NCBI RefSeq assembly: GCF_014529935.1
Contig: NZ_JACVFC010000004.1
Location: 1 to 64,000 of the forward strand
Direction of reading: 5' to 3'
Length of the DNA stretch: 64,000 nt
DNA from: Chitinophaga qingshengii
Lineage (GTDB): Bacteria > Bacteroidota > Bacteroidia > Chitinophagales > Chitinophagaceae
Part shown: piece after piece, positions 9,676 through 17,905 of the stretch
How the letters are laid out: every line of letters begins with the position of its first letter
Numbering within the stretch: the first letter of the stretch is position 1
The notes under the pieces: generated by a model
What the model was told of the DNA's origin: nothing
Database searches by the model: none
The model's input: only the letters and a program-made list of their open reading frames with translations
Translations under genes and position numbers: made by a program

Positions 9676-9717
9676 AATAAGGGGTTCATGCGAGGCATGA
9701 GCCCCTTATTCGTTTTT
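9676..9717 (+). terminator. Intrinsic terminator after heme A synthase gene
   Basis: Arms 9676-9691 and 9695-9710 pair over 16 bases with one G-T wobble and a GAG loop, followed by a short T run (9713-9717). Confidence 0.85.
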
Positions 9718-9757
9718 AGTGAATTTTTACGTAGGTTTATTGGTAATTATCGGTGTG

Positions 9758-11989
9758 ATGAAGGTGAAGCTATTCCTAATAAAAACGTACTATTCTTTCC
9801 CTGTTCAGTTGCTACTGCTGCATTTCAGGAAATATCAGGTGTTGCTCATCTTCTGGGTAATTCTCTTTAGCACGATCAATGGCGGATTTGCCAAGGTATT
9901 CGGGGGCGATGCACTCTATCTGGCGCCGGAGTACCTGGGGAAAGTGAACTTCTACAGTACGGCAATTCTCGGACTGGCCACGGGCATGTTTATCATGAGC
10001 TGGCAGATCACTACCTTCATCCTGCATACCGGCCGGTTTAAGTTCCTGGCCACTACTTCACAGCCTTTTTTCCGTTACTGCCTTAATAATTCGCTGATCC
10101 CGCTGACATTCTTCTTCTGCCTGCTATATCGTGGATGGGAGTATCAACGCTATGAACAACTAAGCACTGTGCCTGAAATTCTGCTGCTGGGGGAGGGCTT
10201 TATTTGCGGGGCCTTGTTTGTGGTGTTTTTCGCGTTCTTTTATTTTTTTAATGCAGACAAGAACATTGGCCGCCGGCTGGAAAAACGTTTTGGTAACCCC
10301 CGCAATTTCCTGAGGGTGATCCTTAAACCTACACAGGAGCCAGATGAAAATGCATTACCGGTACACAACTATTTCTCTACGCCCTGGAAGATACGCCGGG
10401 CACGCAATGTAGACCACTACAACAAACACTACCTCGACAGTATCCTTAAACAACACCATTTTGCGGCTATGATCACCGTGGGCTGCGCCCTCATTTTCCT
10501 GGTAATACTGGCCTATATGATGGATTACGAGGTATTCAGGATTCCTGCCGGCGCCAGTGTATTGATTTTCTTTGCCTTCCTGATCGGCGTGGCAGGGGCT
10601 TATTCCTATCTGCTGCAAACCTGGTCCATACCGGTGGTACTGGTATTTCTATTTGCCCTCAACTGGATGGTGGAACATGACTGGGTAGATAACCGAAATA
10701 AAGCTTACGGCCTTGAGTATCAGCAGAAAAAAGCCCGTCCGCAATACAGTGTGGAGGCTTTACAACAGTTTTTTACCCGCGAGAAGTCGGAAGCCGACAG
10801 AAAGGAGTCGCTCGATATTTTAAAGAAGTGGCGCAGTAAGTTTCCGGCCAATAAAAAACCGCAGCTGATTGTGCTCAATTTCAGCGGTGGCGGCAGCCGC
10901 TCCGCTACCTGGACGCTGAATGTATTACAGCGGCTGGACAGCCTGCTGCAGGGCCGCCTGATGAAACATACCGTACTGATGACCGGCGCCTCCGGGGGCA
11001 TGCTGGGCGCCAGTTATTTCCGGGAGTTATATTATCAGCAGCAGATGGGCAAACACATCCGCCTCACGGACAGCATTTATTCCGACCGGGTTTCCAGGGA
11101 CCTGCTCAACTCTGTGTTCAGCGCCATGGCCGTGAATGATTTTATTACGCCCTGGCGAAGTTTCAAGCTGGACAATAAACGTTACGCAAAAGACCGTGGT
11201 TATGCCTTTGAGATGCAGCTGAATCAGAATACCGATAATGCCCTGAATAAAATACTAAGAGACTATAAGGCGCCGGAACAAAATGCAGAAATCCCGATGC
11301 TGATCTGGAATGCAACTATTAATGCAGACGGGCGCCGGCTGATGATTTCACCGCAGCCCATCAGCTACCTGTGTAGTCCGCAATACCTGTATCCTACCAG
11401 GCAGGTGCGGGACATTGACGGGGTGGACTTTGCGCAGTATTTTGCCAACCAGGACGCCATGGACCTGCGTGTTACCAGTGCCATCCGGATGTGTGCGACT
11501 TTCCCTTATGTATTGCCCAATACTTTCCTGCCCAGTAACCCTATTGTTGACGTGATGGATGCCGGTATCCGGGACAACTTCGGCCAGCAAACCACCCTGC
11601 GTTATCTTTATACTTTCAGCAAATGGATCAATGAAAACACCAGCGGGGTAGTGTATATACAGATCCGCGATACCCGCAAAAATGATATTACCCCCATCAA
11701 AAAAACAAAAGACCTCAGCGACCTGTTATTTGAACCGCTATTCACCATGCAGCAGCACTGGAGCGCTATGCAGGACTTCGACCAGGACGACCTGGTGAAT
11801 TATATGGAAGGTTATTTCCCCAACAAATTCCACCGGATTATTTTCCAGTATGTACCACAGAAACAGGACAAGGGAGCTGCGCTTTCCTGGCATCTTACTT
11901 CCCGTGAGAAGCTGGATATCGCGCATGCGATTGATAATCCTGCCAACCAAAGCGCTCTCGATTTTGTGGTGAAGCTGATGAAAGAGTAG
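9758..11989 (+). CDS. Membrane-anchored patatin-like phospholipase
   Basis: 743 residues from the ATG at 9758. A GTG at 9719 is in frame but sits right against the upstream terminator, so I prefer the ATG. The N-terminal half has about six hydrophobic segments (to roughly residue 325). The C-terminal half is a patatin domain: glycine-rich oxyanion loop SGGGSR at 376-381, nucleophile Ser412 in GASGG, and catalytic Asp601 in DAG (the family norm is DG[GA]). Expected activity is acyl hydrolysis of phospholipids by a Ser-Asp dyad at the inner membrane. The substrate is unknown. Its stop codon is 8 bases from the stop of the convergent hydrolase gene. Confidence 0.88.
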   Translation: MKVKLFLIKTYYSFPVQLLLLHFRKYQVLLIFWVILFSTINGGFAKVFGGDALYLAPEYLGKVNFYSTAILGLATGMFIMSWQITTFILHTGRFKFLATTSQPFFRYCLNNSLIPLTFFFCLLYRGWEYQRYEQLSTVPEILLLGEGFICGALFVVFFAFFYFFNADKNIGRRLEKRFGNPRNFLRVILKPTQEPDENALPVHNYFSTPWKIRRARNVDHYNKHYLDSILKQHHFAAMITVGCALIFLVILAYMMDYEVFRIPAGASVLIFFAFLIGVAGAYSYLLQTWSIPVVLVFLFALNWMVEHDWVDNRNKAYGLEYQQKKARPQYSVEALQQFFTREKSEADRKESLDILKKWRSKFPANKKPQLIVLNFSGGGSRSATWTLNVLQRLDSLLQGRLMKHTVLMTGASGGMLGASYFRELYYQQQMGKHIRLTDSIYSDRVSRDLLNSVFSAMAVNDFITPWRSFKLDNKRYAKDRGYAFEMQLNQNTDNALNKILRDYKAPEQNAEIPMLIWNATINADGRRLMISPQPISYLCSPQYLYPTRQVRDIDGVDFAQYFANQDAMDLRVTSAIRMCATFPYVLPNTFLPSNPIVDVMDAGIRDNFGQQTTLRYLYTFSKWINENTSGVVYIQIRDTRKNDITPIKKTKDLSDLLFEPLFTMQQHWSAMQDFDQDDLVNYMEGYFPNKFHRIIFQYVPQKQDKGAALSWHLTSREKLDIAHAIDNPANQSALDFVVKLMKE

Positions 11990-11997
11990 CGTTATCT

Positions 11998-12999
11998 CTA
12001 ATGCTGTAAAAATTCCAGCAATGGCGTAATGAATTTCGTATAGGCCTCAATGTGAGGCAGATGACCTACACCTTCGATGGGTACTAGTGTAGCGTGTGGT
12101 ATACGTTTGGCGGCCTCTTTTCCCAGTTCCGGATAGTTCCCCATCGTCTTACGGATGTCAGGCGATACACTGGCTTTGCCGGGCGCGGTGCGGTCGCGTT
12201 GTCCGATGATCAGCAGGGTAGGCGCCTGAATATTCGGGAATTCATAGATAACCGGTTGTGTGAAAATCATGTCATAGGTAAGTGCGGCGTTCCAGGCTAC
12301 CTGTGCGTAATCGGGGCTGTGGATCCAGCTGGCCTGCAGGGAGGCCCATTTATCATAGTCCGGTTTCCATTGGCCGGCGTAATAATTTTCCAGCTGGTAT
12401 TGTTTGATTTTCTCATAGGTCTGTTTCAGTTCAGACTGGTACCATTTATCCACAGATTGGTACGGAACCACCACTTTCCAGTCCTCCAGGCCGATAGGAT
12501 TTTCCAGTATCAATTTTGTGGTGATGTCAGGGTACATAAGGGCGAAGCGGACGGCCAGCATTCCTCCCATAGAATGCCCAAGGATAGCTGCTTTGGTGAT
12601 ACCGAGGGTATCCAGCAGGGTTTTGGTGTTTTGTGCCAGGAACTGGAAACTGTATTGGAGATGGGCGGGTTTGGAAGACTTTCCGAAGCCGATCTGGTCG
12701 GGGATGATGACACGGTACCCGTTGTTGGACAATGTGGCGGCGGTGCTGTCCCAGTAGGCGCCGCAGAAGTTTTTACCATGCAGCAGTACGACTGTCTGCC
12801 CGTTAGGGCGTGATGGTTGTATGTCCATGTACGCCATTTCCAGAGGTTGTCCCTGGGCATGAAATTTCAGGAGGTGAACGGGGTAAGGGTATTTATAGGA
12901 TGATAACATAATATCCTGTGTAGCAATGAGTTGAGCTTCGACGAGCGTAGTACAGAAACAATAACAACATAATACCAGATAGAAAAAGGTACGTTTCAT
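11998..12999 (-). CDS. Secreted alpha/beta hydrolase
   Basis: 333 residues using the ATG at 12999, which begins a normal signal peptide (MKRTFFYLVLCCYCFCTTLVEAQ). The frame extends upstream to 13041, but the added 14 residues would spoil the signal sequence. The mature protein is a canonical alpha/beta hydrolase: oxyanion HG in VVLLHGKNFCG, nucleophile Ser143 in GHSMGG, acid Asp in IGQRDRTAPG, and catalytic His in GVGHLPHIE near the C-terminus. It resembles the haloalkane dehalogenase / epoxide hydrolase / esterase group, so the substrate cannot be fixed. It is probably periplasmic. It converges with the patatin gene. Confidence 0.88.
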   Translation of the reverse strand: MKRTFFYLVLCCYCFCTTLVEAQLIATQDIMLSSYKYPYPVHLLKFHAQGQPLEMAYMDIQPSRPNGQTVVLLHGKNFCGAYWDSTAATLSNNGYRVIIPDQIGFGKSSKPAHLQYSFQFLAQNTKTLLDTLGITKAAILGHSMGGMLAVRFALMYPDITTKLILENPIGLEDWKVVVPYQSVDKWYQSELKQTYEKIKQYQLENYYAGQWKPDYDKWASLQASWIHSPDYAQVAWNAALTYDMIFTQPVIYEFPNIQAPTLLIIGQRDRTAPGKASVSPDIRKTMGNYPELGKEAAKRIPHATLVPIEGVGHLPHIEAYTKFITPLLEFLQH

Positions 13000-13032
13000 G
13001 CAGATAGGTTTTAACCGGATGTGAATCAAAAC

Positions 13033-13054
13033 TCCCGCCATAAAGCTGGCGGGA
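13033..13054. repeat. Perfect 8-base hairpin upstream of the hydrolase gene
   Basis: TCCCGCCA (13033-13040) and TGGCGGGA (13047-13054) flank a 6-base loop. It lies in the presumed 5' leader of the minus-strand hydrolase. No T run follows, so it is more likely a leader structure than a terminator. Confidence 0.5.
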
Positions 13055-13097
13055 TATGCCTACCGGAGAATGTTTACGTCAGGCTATGATGTGGATG

Positions 13098-13130
13098 CTT
13101 ATAACTGATTGGTATTTAGATAGTTATAAG
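13098..13130. repeat. Inverted repeat, 9-base arms, between divergent genes
   Basis: CTTATAACT (13098-13106) and AGTTATAAG (13122-13130) are perfect inverted copies separated by 15 bases. They lie between the divergent hydrolase and typA genes, upstream of the typA -7 box, so an operator is possible. Confidence 0.5.
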
Positions 13131-13201
13131 ACGGTTTGCATAAGTGACTAAATGGTTACATTTATTTAAAGCTCGAATCCTTCATTCTCGTCAGGTTTTC
13201 G

Positions 13202-13209
13202 TACCTTTG
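13202..13209 (+). promoter_or_regulatory. -7 box (TACCTTTG) for typA
   Basis: Perfect match to the Bacteroidota TAnnTTTG box, leaving a leader of roughly 60 bases before the typA ATG. No TTG was found at the usual -33 distance. Confidence 0.65.
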
Positions 13210-13230
13210 CGCCTCATTTTTGCAGCTATG

Positions 13231-13259
13231 AGCTATAATCTTACAAGCTGCTTATAGCT
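13231..13259 (+). repeat. Leader hairpin ahead of typA
   Basis: AGCTATAA (13231-13238) pairs with TTATAGCT (13252-13259), separated by 13 bases. It lies just downstream of the -7 box, hence inside the predicted 5' leader and close to the start codon. Confidence 0.5.
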
Positions 13260-13273
13260 AAAGAATTAAGTAT

Positions 13274-15082
13274 ATGAACATTCGTAATATTGCAATTATC
13301 GCACACGTAGACCATGGTAAAACTACCCTGGTGGACAAAATTCTTCATCAGACGAACGTTTTCCGGGCTAACCAGGAATCCGGTGAACTGATCATGGACA
13401 GTAACGATCTTGAAAGAGAACGTGGTATCACCATCTTCAGTAAGAACGCTTCTGTTGAATACAAGGGCACCAAAATTAATGTGATCGATACCCCGGGCCA
13501 CGCCGACTTTGGCGGTGAGGTGGAGCGTGTATTGAAAATGGCTGATGGTGTAATCCTGCTGGTTGACGCTTTTGAAGGCCCGATGCCACAGACCCGCTTT
13601 GTGTTGCAGAAAGCGTTACAGCTGAACCTGAAACCCATCGTGGTGATCAACAAAGTGGACAAGGCTAACTGCCGTCCTGATGAAGTACACGATGCTGTAT
13701 TTGAATTGTTCTTCAACCTGGATGCAACTGAAGAGCAGCTGAACTTCCCAACCTTCTACGGTTCCGGTAAAAACGGCTGGTTTAACTCTTCTCTGGAACA
13801 ATGCGCCGACATCACTCCGCTGATGGATGGTATCATCGAATACGTTCCTGCTCCTAAAATCCCGGAAGGTAACCTGCAGTTGCAGATCACTTCTCTGGAT
13901 TACTCTTCTTTCCTTGGTCGTATCGCAGTAGGTAAAGTTACCCGTGGTTCTATCGAAGAAAATCAGTGGATCACCCTGATGCAGGCTGATGGCACCGCTA
14001 AAAGACAGAAGGTTCGTGAACTGTACATCTTTGAAGCGTTAGGTAAAAGAAAAGTAAGCAAGGTACTGGCTGGTGACATTTGCGCCGTTGTTGGTATCGA
14101 AGATTTTAATATTGGTGACACTATTGCTGATGGGGAAGAACCGGAAGCACTGGCAGTTATCAGCGTGGACGAGCCTACCATGAACATGCTGTTCGGTATC
14201 AACAACTCACCTTTCTTTGGTAAAGATGGTAAGTTCGTTACCTCCCGTCACCTGCGTGACCGTCTGGTAAAAGAAACCGAAAAGAACCTGGCGCTGCGTG
14301 TTGTAGATACTGACAGTGCGGATAGCTTCCTGGTATATGGTCGTGGTATCCTTCACTTAGGCGTGTTGATTGAAACCATGCGTCGTGAAGGTTATGAGCT
14401 GACTGTAGGACAGCCGCAGGTTATCGTGAAAAACATCGACGGTAAAAAATGCGAACCATATGAAACCCTGGTGGTAGACGTTCCGCAGGAATTCGCCAGC
14501 AAAGTAATTGACCTGGTTACCCGTCGTAAAGGTGAAATGCTGATCATGGAAACCAAAGGTGAAATGCAACACCTGGAATTCGAAATTCCTTCCCGTGGTT
14601 TGATCGGTTTGCGTACTCAAATGCTGACTGCTACTGCCGGCGAAGCTGTAATGGCTCACCGCTTCAACGACTACAAAGCCTGGAAAGGCGCGATCCCTGG
14701 CCGTAACAACGGTGTGCTGATCGCTAAAGAAGCTGGTTCCACTACCGCTTACTCCCTCGATAAATTACAGGACAGAGGTTCTTTCTTCGTAGATCCGGGA
14801 GAAGAAGTGTACAAAGGCATGATCATCGGCGAAAACAACAAACCTGGTGACCTGGTAGTAAACCCGAACGAAGGTAAAAAACTGACTAACATGCGCGCCA
14901 GCGGTAGCGACGGCGCTGCTAATATCGCACCTAAAATTCTGATGACACTGGAAGAGTGCATGGAGTACATCCAGCATGATGAGTGTATCGAAGTTACACC
15001 TAACTTCATCCGTATGCGTAAAACCATCCTGGACGAAGAAGAGCGTAAGAGAAGTGCGAAAAGCCTGAAAGCAGAAGCTTAA
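13274..15082 (+). CDS. typA: Ribosome-associated translational GTPase TypA/BipA
   Basis: 602 residues, the usual family length. The GTPase motifs are complete: P-loop AHVDHGKTT at residues 10-18, switch I RGITI, DTPGHADFGGEVERV, and NKVDK. Domains II, III and V and the TypA-specific C-terminal domain follow (RGLIGLRTQMLT, RNNGVLI, and KSLKAEA at the end). TypA binds the 70S ribosome at the EF-G site and is linked to ribosome assembly and stress or cold growth. Codon use is strongly biased toward highly expressed codons compared with neighbours. A strong terminator follows. Confidence 0.97.
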   Translation: MNIRNIAIIAHVDHGKTTLVDKILHQTNVFRANQESGELIMDSNDLERERGITIFSKNASVEYKGTKINVIDTPGHADFGGEVERVLKMADGVILLVDAFEGPMPQTRFVLQKALQLNLKPIVVINKVDKANCRPDEVHDAVFELFFNLDATEEQLNFPTFYGSGKNGWFNSSLEQCADITPLMDGIIEYVPAPKIPEGNLQLQITSLDYSSFLGRIAVGKVTRGSIEENQWITLMQADGTAKRQKVRELYIFEALGKRKVSKVLAGDICAVVGIEDFNIGDTIADGEEPEALAVISVDEPTMNMLFGINNSPFFGKDGKFVTSRHLRDRLVKETEKNLALRVVDTDSADSFLVYGRGILHLGVLIETMRREGYELTVGQPQVIVKNIDGKKCEPYETLVVDVPQEFASKVIDLVTRRKGEMLIMETKGEMQHLEFEIPSRGLIGLRTQMLTATAGEAVMAHRFNDYKAWKGAIPGRNNGVLIAKEAGSTTAYSLDKLQDRGSFFVDPGEEVYKGMIIGENNKPGDLVVNPNEGKKLTNMRASGSDGAANIAPKILMTLEECMEYIQHDECIEVTPNFIRMRKTILDEEERKRSAKSLKAEA

Positions 15083-15154
15083 TCAGATTAGAAGGCCAGC
15101 CGAAAGGCAGGTTCATAAAATGATAGCACTAGCTTGAAAAATAATGTTTGAGAG

Positions 15155-15184
15155 AAAGCGGCTGGCCGATGGGTCAGCCGCTTT
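15155..15184 (+). terminator. Intrinsic terminator after typA
   Basis: Arms AAAGCGGCTG (15155-15164) and CAGCCGCTTT (15175-15184) with a 10-base loop, followed by TGTTATT. It lies 72 bases past the typA stop. Confidence 0.75.
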
Positions 15185-15260
15185 TGTTATTGACGGAGGT
15201 CCCTATGGAAAAAAACGGGATAATTCTCAAATTTCAGAGGCAAAAAGCCAATCCCGGATT

Positions 15261-15534
15261 TCCCGGGTTGAAGCCCCGGGCAAAGATGTTATTACAAGTA
15301 CCCTTTAATGATGTATGGCTTCATGTTAGGGCATGTTGTTGAAATGAATACATCTGTAAAAAGGATCCTTCATAAAGGAAGGATTTTTATTGAAATGGAA
15401 TTGAGCCTAATTCCATTTCAGCGACTCTCTCCGAATAATCAGGATTAAAATGAACTGCTCATAAATGATGGGATTTTAATAAGAGGGCACCTGAATAACA
15501 TCTTAGCCCTGGGCTTCAGCCCCAGGTTCCCGGG
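15261..15534. repeat. Pair of inverted REP-like palindromic units
   Basis: The left unit is a CCCGGG / CCCGGG palindrome around TTGAAGC followed by AAGATGTTATT (ends 15293). The right unit starts AATAACATCTT (15494-15504) and then has a CCTGGG / CCCAGG palindrome around CTTCAG. Read on opposite strands the two units align base for base over most of their length, so they are inverted copies about 200 bases apart. This is the layout of REP doublets mobilised by REP-associated tyrosine transposases. No such transposase is in the window. Confidence 0.55.
15391..15420. repeat. Perfect 12-base hairpin
   Basis: TGAAATGGAATT (15391-15402) and AATTCCATTTCA (15409-15420) with loop GAGCCT. It sits inside the interval bounded by the two REP-like units. 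There is no T run on either side, so it is not a simple terminator. Confidence 0.65.
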
Positions 15535-15535
15535 A

Positions 15536-15568
15536 CAAAAAAATCCCCGCCCAGGATAAGGCAGGGAT
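15536..15568 (-). terminator. Intrinsic terminator after recA
   Basis: On the minus strand ATCCCTGCC and GGCGGGGAT (15560-15568 with 15543-15551) form a stem with one wobble, followed by T7 (15537-15543). It lies 84 bases past the recA stop. Confidence 0.8.
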
Positions 15569-15652
15569 GTGCATACTAACCCAATGCTTACTAAAACTAA
15601 AACTAACTTCTATGTATAAAGAGTAAATTTAATTTTACAGCTTACATAATAA

Positions 15653-16663
15653 TTAAGCCTCTTCTTGTTTCTCCGCAATTTTCACTTTGATCTTTGCTTC
15701 GATTTCTGCGGACAGTTCCGGATTGTCGCTCAGTAACTGTTTTACCGCATCACGGCCCTGACCCAGTTTATTGGAGTCGTAGCTAAACCAGCTACCGCTC
15801 TTCTGGATGATACCGTATTCTACACCCATGTCGATGATCTCACCCATTTTGGAGATACCCTGACCATAGATAATATCAAATTCAGCCTGGCGGAACGGAG
15901 GTGCTACTTTATTTTTAACCACTTTCACTTTTACGCGGTTACCTACTGCTTCATCACCATCTTTAATCTGGCTCATACGGCGGATATCCAGCCTTACAGA
16001 AGCGTAGAACTTCAACGCGTTACCACCGGTAGTGGTTTCCGGGTTACCAAACATAACACCGATTTTTTCACGTAACTGGTTAATGAATATGCAGCAACAG
16101 TTGGTTTTGGAGATAGTGGCCGTCAGCTTACGCAGCGCCTGAGACATCAAACGTGCCTGCAGACCCATTTTGCTCTCACCCATTTCACCTTCCAGCTCGC
16201 TTTTCGGTACCAGTGCCGCTACAGAGTCCACTACCACAACGTCTACTGCTCCGGATAAGATCAGACGGTCTGCAATTTCCAGTGCCTGCTCACCATGGTC
16301 TGGCTGTGAAATCAACAGAGAATCCACATCTACACCCAGTCTGCGGGCATAACTGCTGTCAAAGGCGTGCTCCGCATCCACAATGGCGCAAATACCACCT
16401 TTTTTCTGCGCTTCGGCAATAGTATGAATCGCTACGGTTGTTTTACCGGAAGACTCAGGACCATAGATCTCTATAATCCTTCCTTTCGGAAAACCGCCAA
16501 TGCCCAGTGCGATATCAAGCCCCAGAGAACCGGAAGAAATAACTTCCATCGGAGCTTCTGCTTTTTCGCCCATCATCATCACAGATCCCTTACCGAAATC
16601 TTTCTCAATCTTATCCATTGTAAGGCGTAACGCCTTCAGTTTTTCTGTATTGGCTGTAGACAT
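15653..16663 (-). CDS. recA: Recombinase RecA
   Basis: 336 residues, the family norm. RecA forms ATP-dependent filaments on single-stranded DNA, pairs homologous strands, and stimulates LexA-type self-cleavage. Diagnostic parts: Walker A GPESSGKTT, the LLISQPDHGEQAL segment, Walker B VDVVVVDSVAALVPK, and the L2 loop region from FINQLREKIG through NPETTTGGNALKFYAS. The C-terminal tail is short and acidic/basic mixed (KIKVKIAEKQEEA). The gene is monocistronic with a good promoter and its own terminator. No SOS box was recognised. Confidence 0.98.
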   Translation of the reverse strand: MSTANTEKLKALRLTMDKIEKDFGKGSVMMMGEKAEAPMEVISSGSLGLDIALGIGGFPKGRIIEIYGPESSGKTTVAIHTIAEAQKKGGICAIVDAEHAFDSSYARRLGVDVDSLLISQPDHGEQALEIADRLILSGAVDVVVVDSVAALVPKSELEGEMGESKMGLQARLMSQALRKLTATISKTNCCCIFINQLREKIGVMFGNPETTTGGNALKFYASVRLDIRRMSQIKDGDEAVGNRVKVKVVKNKVAPPFRQAEFDIIYGQGISKMGEIIDMGVEYGIIQKSGSWFSYDSNKLGQGRDAVKQLLSDNPELSAEIEAKIKVKIAEKQEEA

Positions 16664-16681
16664 ATCTGTAGTTGTTTTTTA

Positions 16682-16709
16682 CAAATTTAATCGAAAAGCA
16701 TATCTCCAA
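16682..16709 (-). promoter_or_regulatory. recA promoter: TTG - 17 bases - TAAATTTG
   Basis: On the minus strand TTG (16709-16707) is followed after 17 bases by TAAATTTG (16689-16682), fitting the Bacteroidota -33/-7 pattern. The leader to the recA ATG at 16663 is about 12-15 bases. This is the most complete promoter I can see in the window. Confidence 0.7.
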
Positions 16710-17200
16710 CTGGAATGCTAAATTATAACCTAATTTTTAATTTTCCTAAATTTTTTAGCATTTTATTTCCAATACTAAAAAAACTAGTATTTATATCGCC
16801 CTCATCCTCACCTTATCCCTTACGCCCTGATGACAATACAAAGATCGGCAGCCATTACGCATTGAATATGCGTAATCATCTCCCGTCAAAAAAATATTTA
16901 AAAGAAAAGGCCGGGGGGAAATACTGCATTTTTAAAAAGCGTAGTTATACGCTTGAGGATCAATATAGAATATCGGACTTTTGCATTGTCAAGTTTAGTT
17001 GTTGATGATTGTACCCCAATGCAATGTTTGTTAGATTGTTTGTTAACCTGCCTTGCGGCCTTGCATCCATTTCACCGGAAGAAGCAGTCCGGCTGTGAAG
17101 GTAAACCCCAAAAAGTCTTTTCCCCATCCAAATCAGCGCATATTCCTTGTTGGGTTTTCTCCAAAAGAGAAAGCCGGCAGGGAATATGCTGTTGCCGGAA
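16710..17200. other. Gene-free stretch between recA and the PAP2 gene
   Basis: Open frames here (for example 16715-17005 and 16953-17264 on the plus strand) have no recognisable protein features or homology-like motifs. The stretch holds two short perfect palindromes: ATTACGCAT/ATGCGTAAT (16854-16876, 5-base loop) and AAGCGTA/TACGCTT (16937-16954, 4-base loop). Nothing else could be identified. Confidence 0.5.
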
Positions 17201-17899
17201 TCAGATCACCAGGAAAGCACAGGCGGCCAACTGGGTAATAATACCAATAAATAAACCGGTGTAAATCTCACCGGGAGTATGGGCACTCAATACCATCCGC
17301 GCGGTAGCTACAATACCTGTCACAAAAAATGTAATCACCAACGGTAAAGACACGTTCATATGCATGCCCCACATCAGCGATAACAGGAAACCAATCACAC
17401 CGCCCCAACCCAGGGCATGCAGACTGGTTTTCATAAAACTATTGGTAATGAAAGAGATAGATATTGCAAGGAAGGAGCCCAGGAAAAAAGCGGAATAAAA
17501 CCGCGGCGCACGGCCTTCCTGTAAAAAAGTATAAAAAGCCCAGAAATAATAGATAATAATCGCAACGTAAGGAATAATCCGCTCCCGCTGTGTCTTCATA
17601 TAAATAGAAGGCAAAAATCCCAGCTGTTTGGCCAGCAGCACTGTCAGCAACGGGAAAAACAACGTGATCATCACTACCCGGAAATACAGAATGTCAAAGG
17701 CAAACTTCCGGCTCAACGGCTTGAAGGCCACCATGTACTCTGGAATGGACTGCAGTATTAAAAACGTTACCAGGGTGGGGATAAACAGCGGATGGGTAAT
17801 ATACGAGATAACCTGCGCCAGCGATCTGGCGGCGGGTGAAAATACCGGACCTTCGCTGGTGCGGGCATTACTTTCCGGTACTGCTTGTTGATGCATCAT
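17201..17899 (-). CDS. PAP2-like membrane phosphatase family protein
   Basis: 232 residues with about six hydrophobic helices. Three short stretches fall in the order of the PAP2 phosphatase motifs but are imperfect: KTQRERIIPY for KxxxxxxRP, TSLHA for PSGH, and ARMVLSAHTPGE for SRxxxxxHxxxD (Arg, His and the spacing kept, Asp replaced by Glu). The family dephosphorylates lipid phosphates such as undecaprenyl pyrophosphate or phosphatidate at the membrane. Activity here is plausible but not certain. The gene starts 6 bases after rpoN and is almost surely cotranscribed with it. Confidence 0.75.
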   Translation of the reverse strand: MMHQQAVPESNARTSEGPVFSPAARSLAQVISYITHPLFIPTLVTFLILQSIPEYMVAFKPLSRKFAFDILYFRVVMITLFFPLLTVLLAKQLGFLPSIYMKTQRERIIPYVAIIIYYFWAFYTFLQEGRAPRFYSAFFLGSFLAISISFITNSFMKTSLHALGWGGVIGFLLSLMWGMHMNVSLPLVITFFVTGIVATARMVLSAHTPGEIYTGLFIGIITQLAACAFLVI

Positions 17900-17905
17900 T
17901 TTTTC

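Larger units (their letters stand above)
15185..15652. other. Gene-free stretch with REP-like and hairpin elements
   Basis: No credible coding frame was found. It holds two GC-rich palindromic units in inverted orientation (15261-15293 and 15494-15534), a short hairpin with T run (15365-15388), a perfect 12-base hairpin (15391-15420) and the recA terminator (15536-15568). Confidence 0.7.

Noticed and set aside
15148..15342. Possible small gene of 64 codons after typA
   Set aside because: It runs through the typA terminator and the left REP-like unit; no signal or motif.
16715..17264. Two open frames in the recA-PAP2 gap
   Set aside because: Atypical composition, no motifs, and overlap with the PAP2 gene end; kept only as gene-free stretch.
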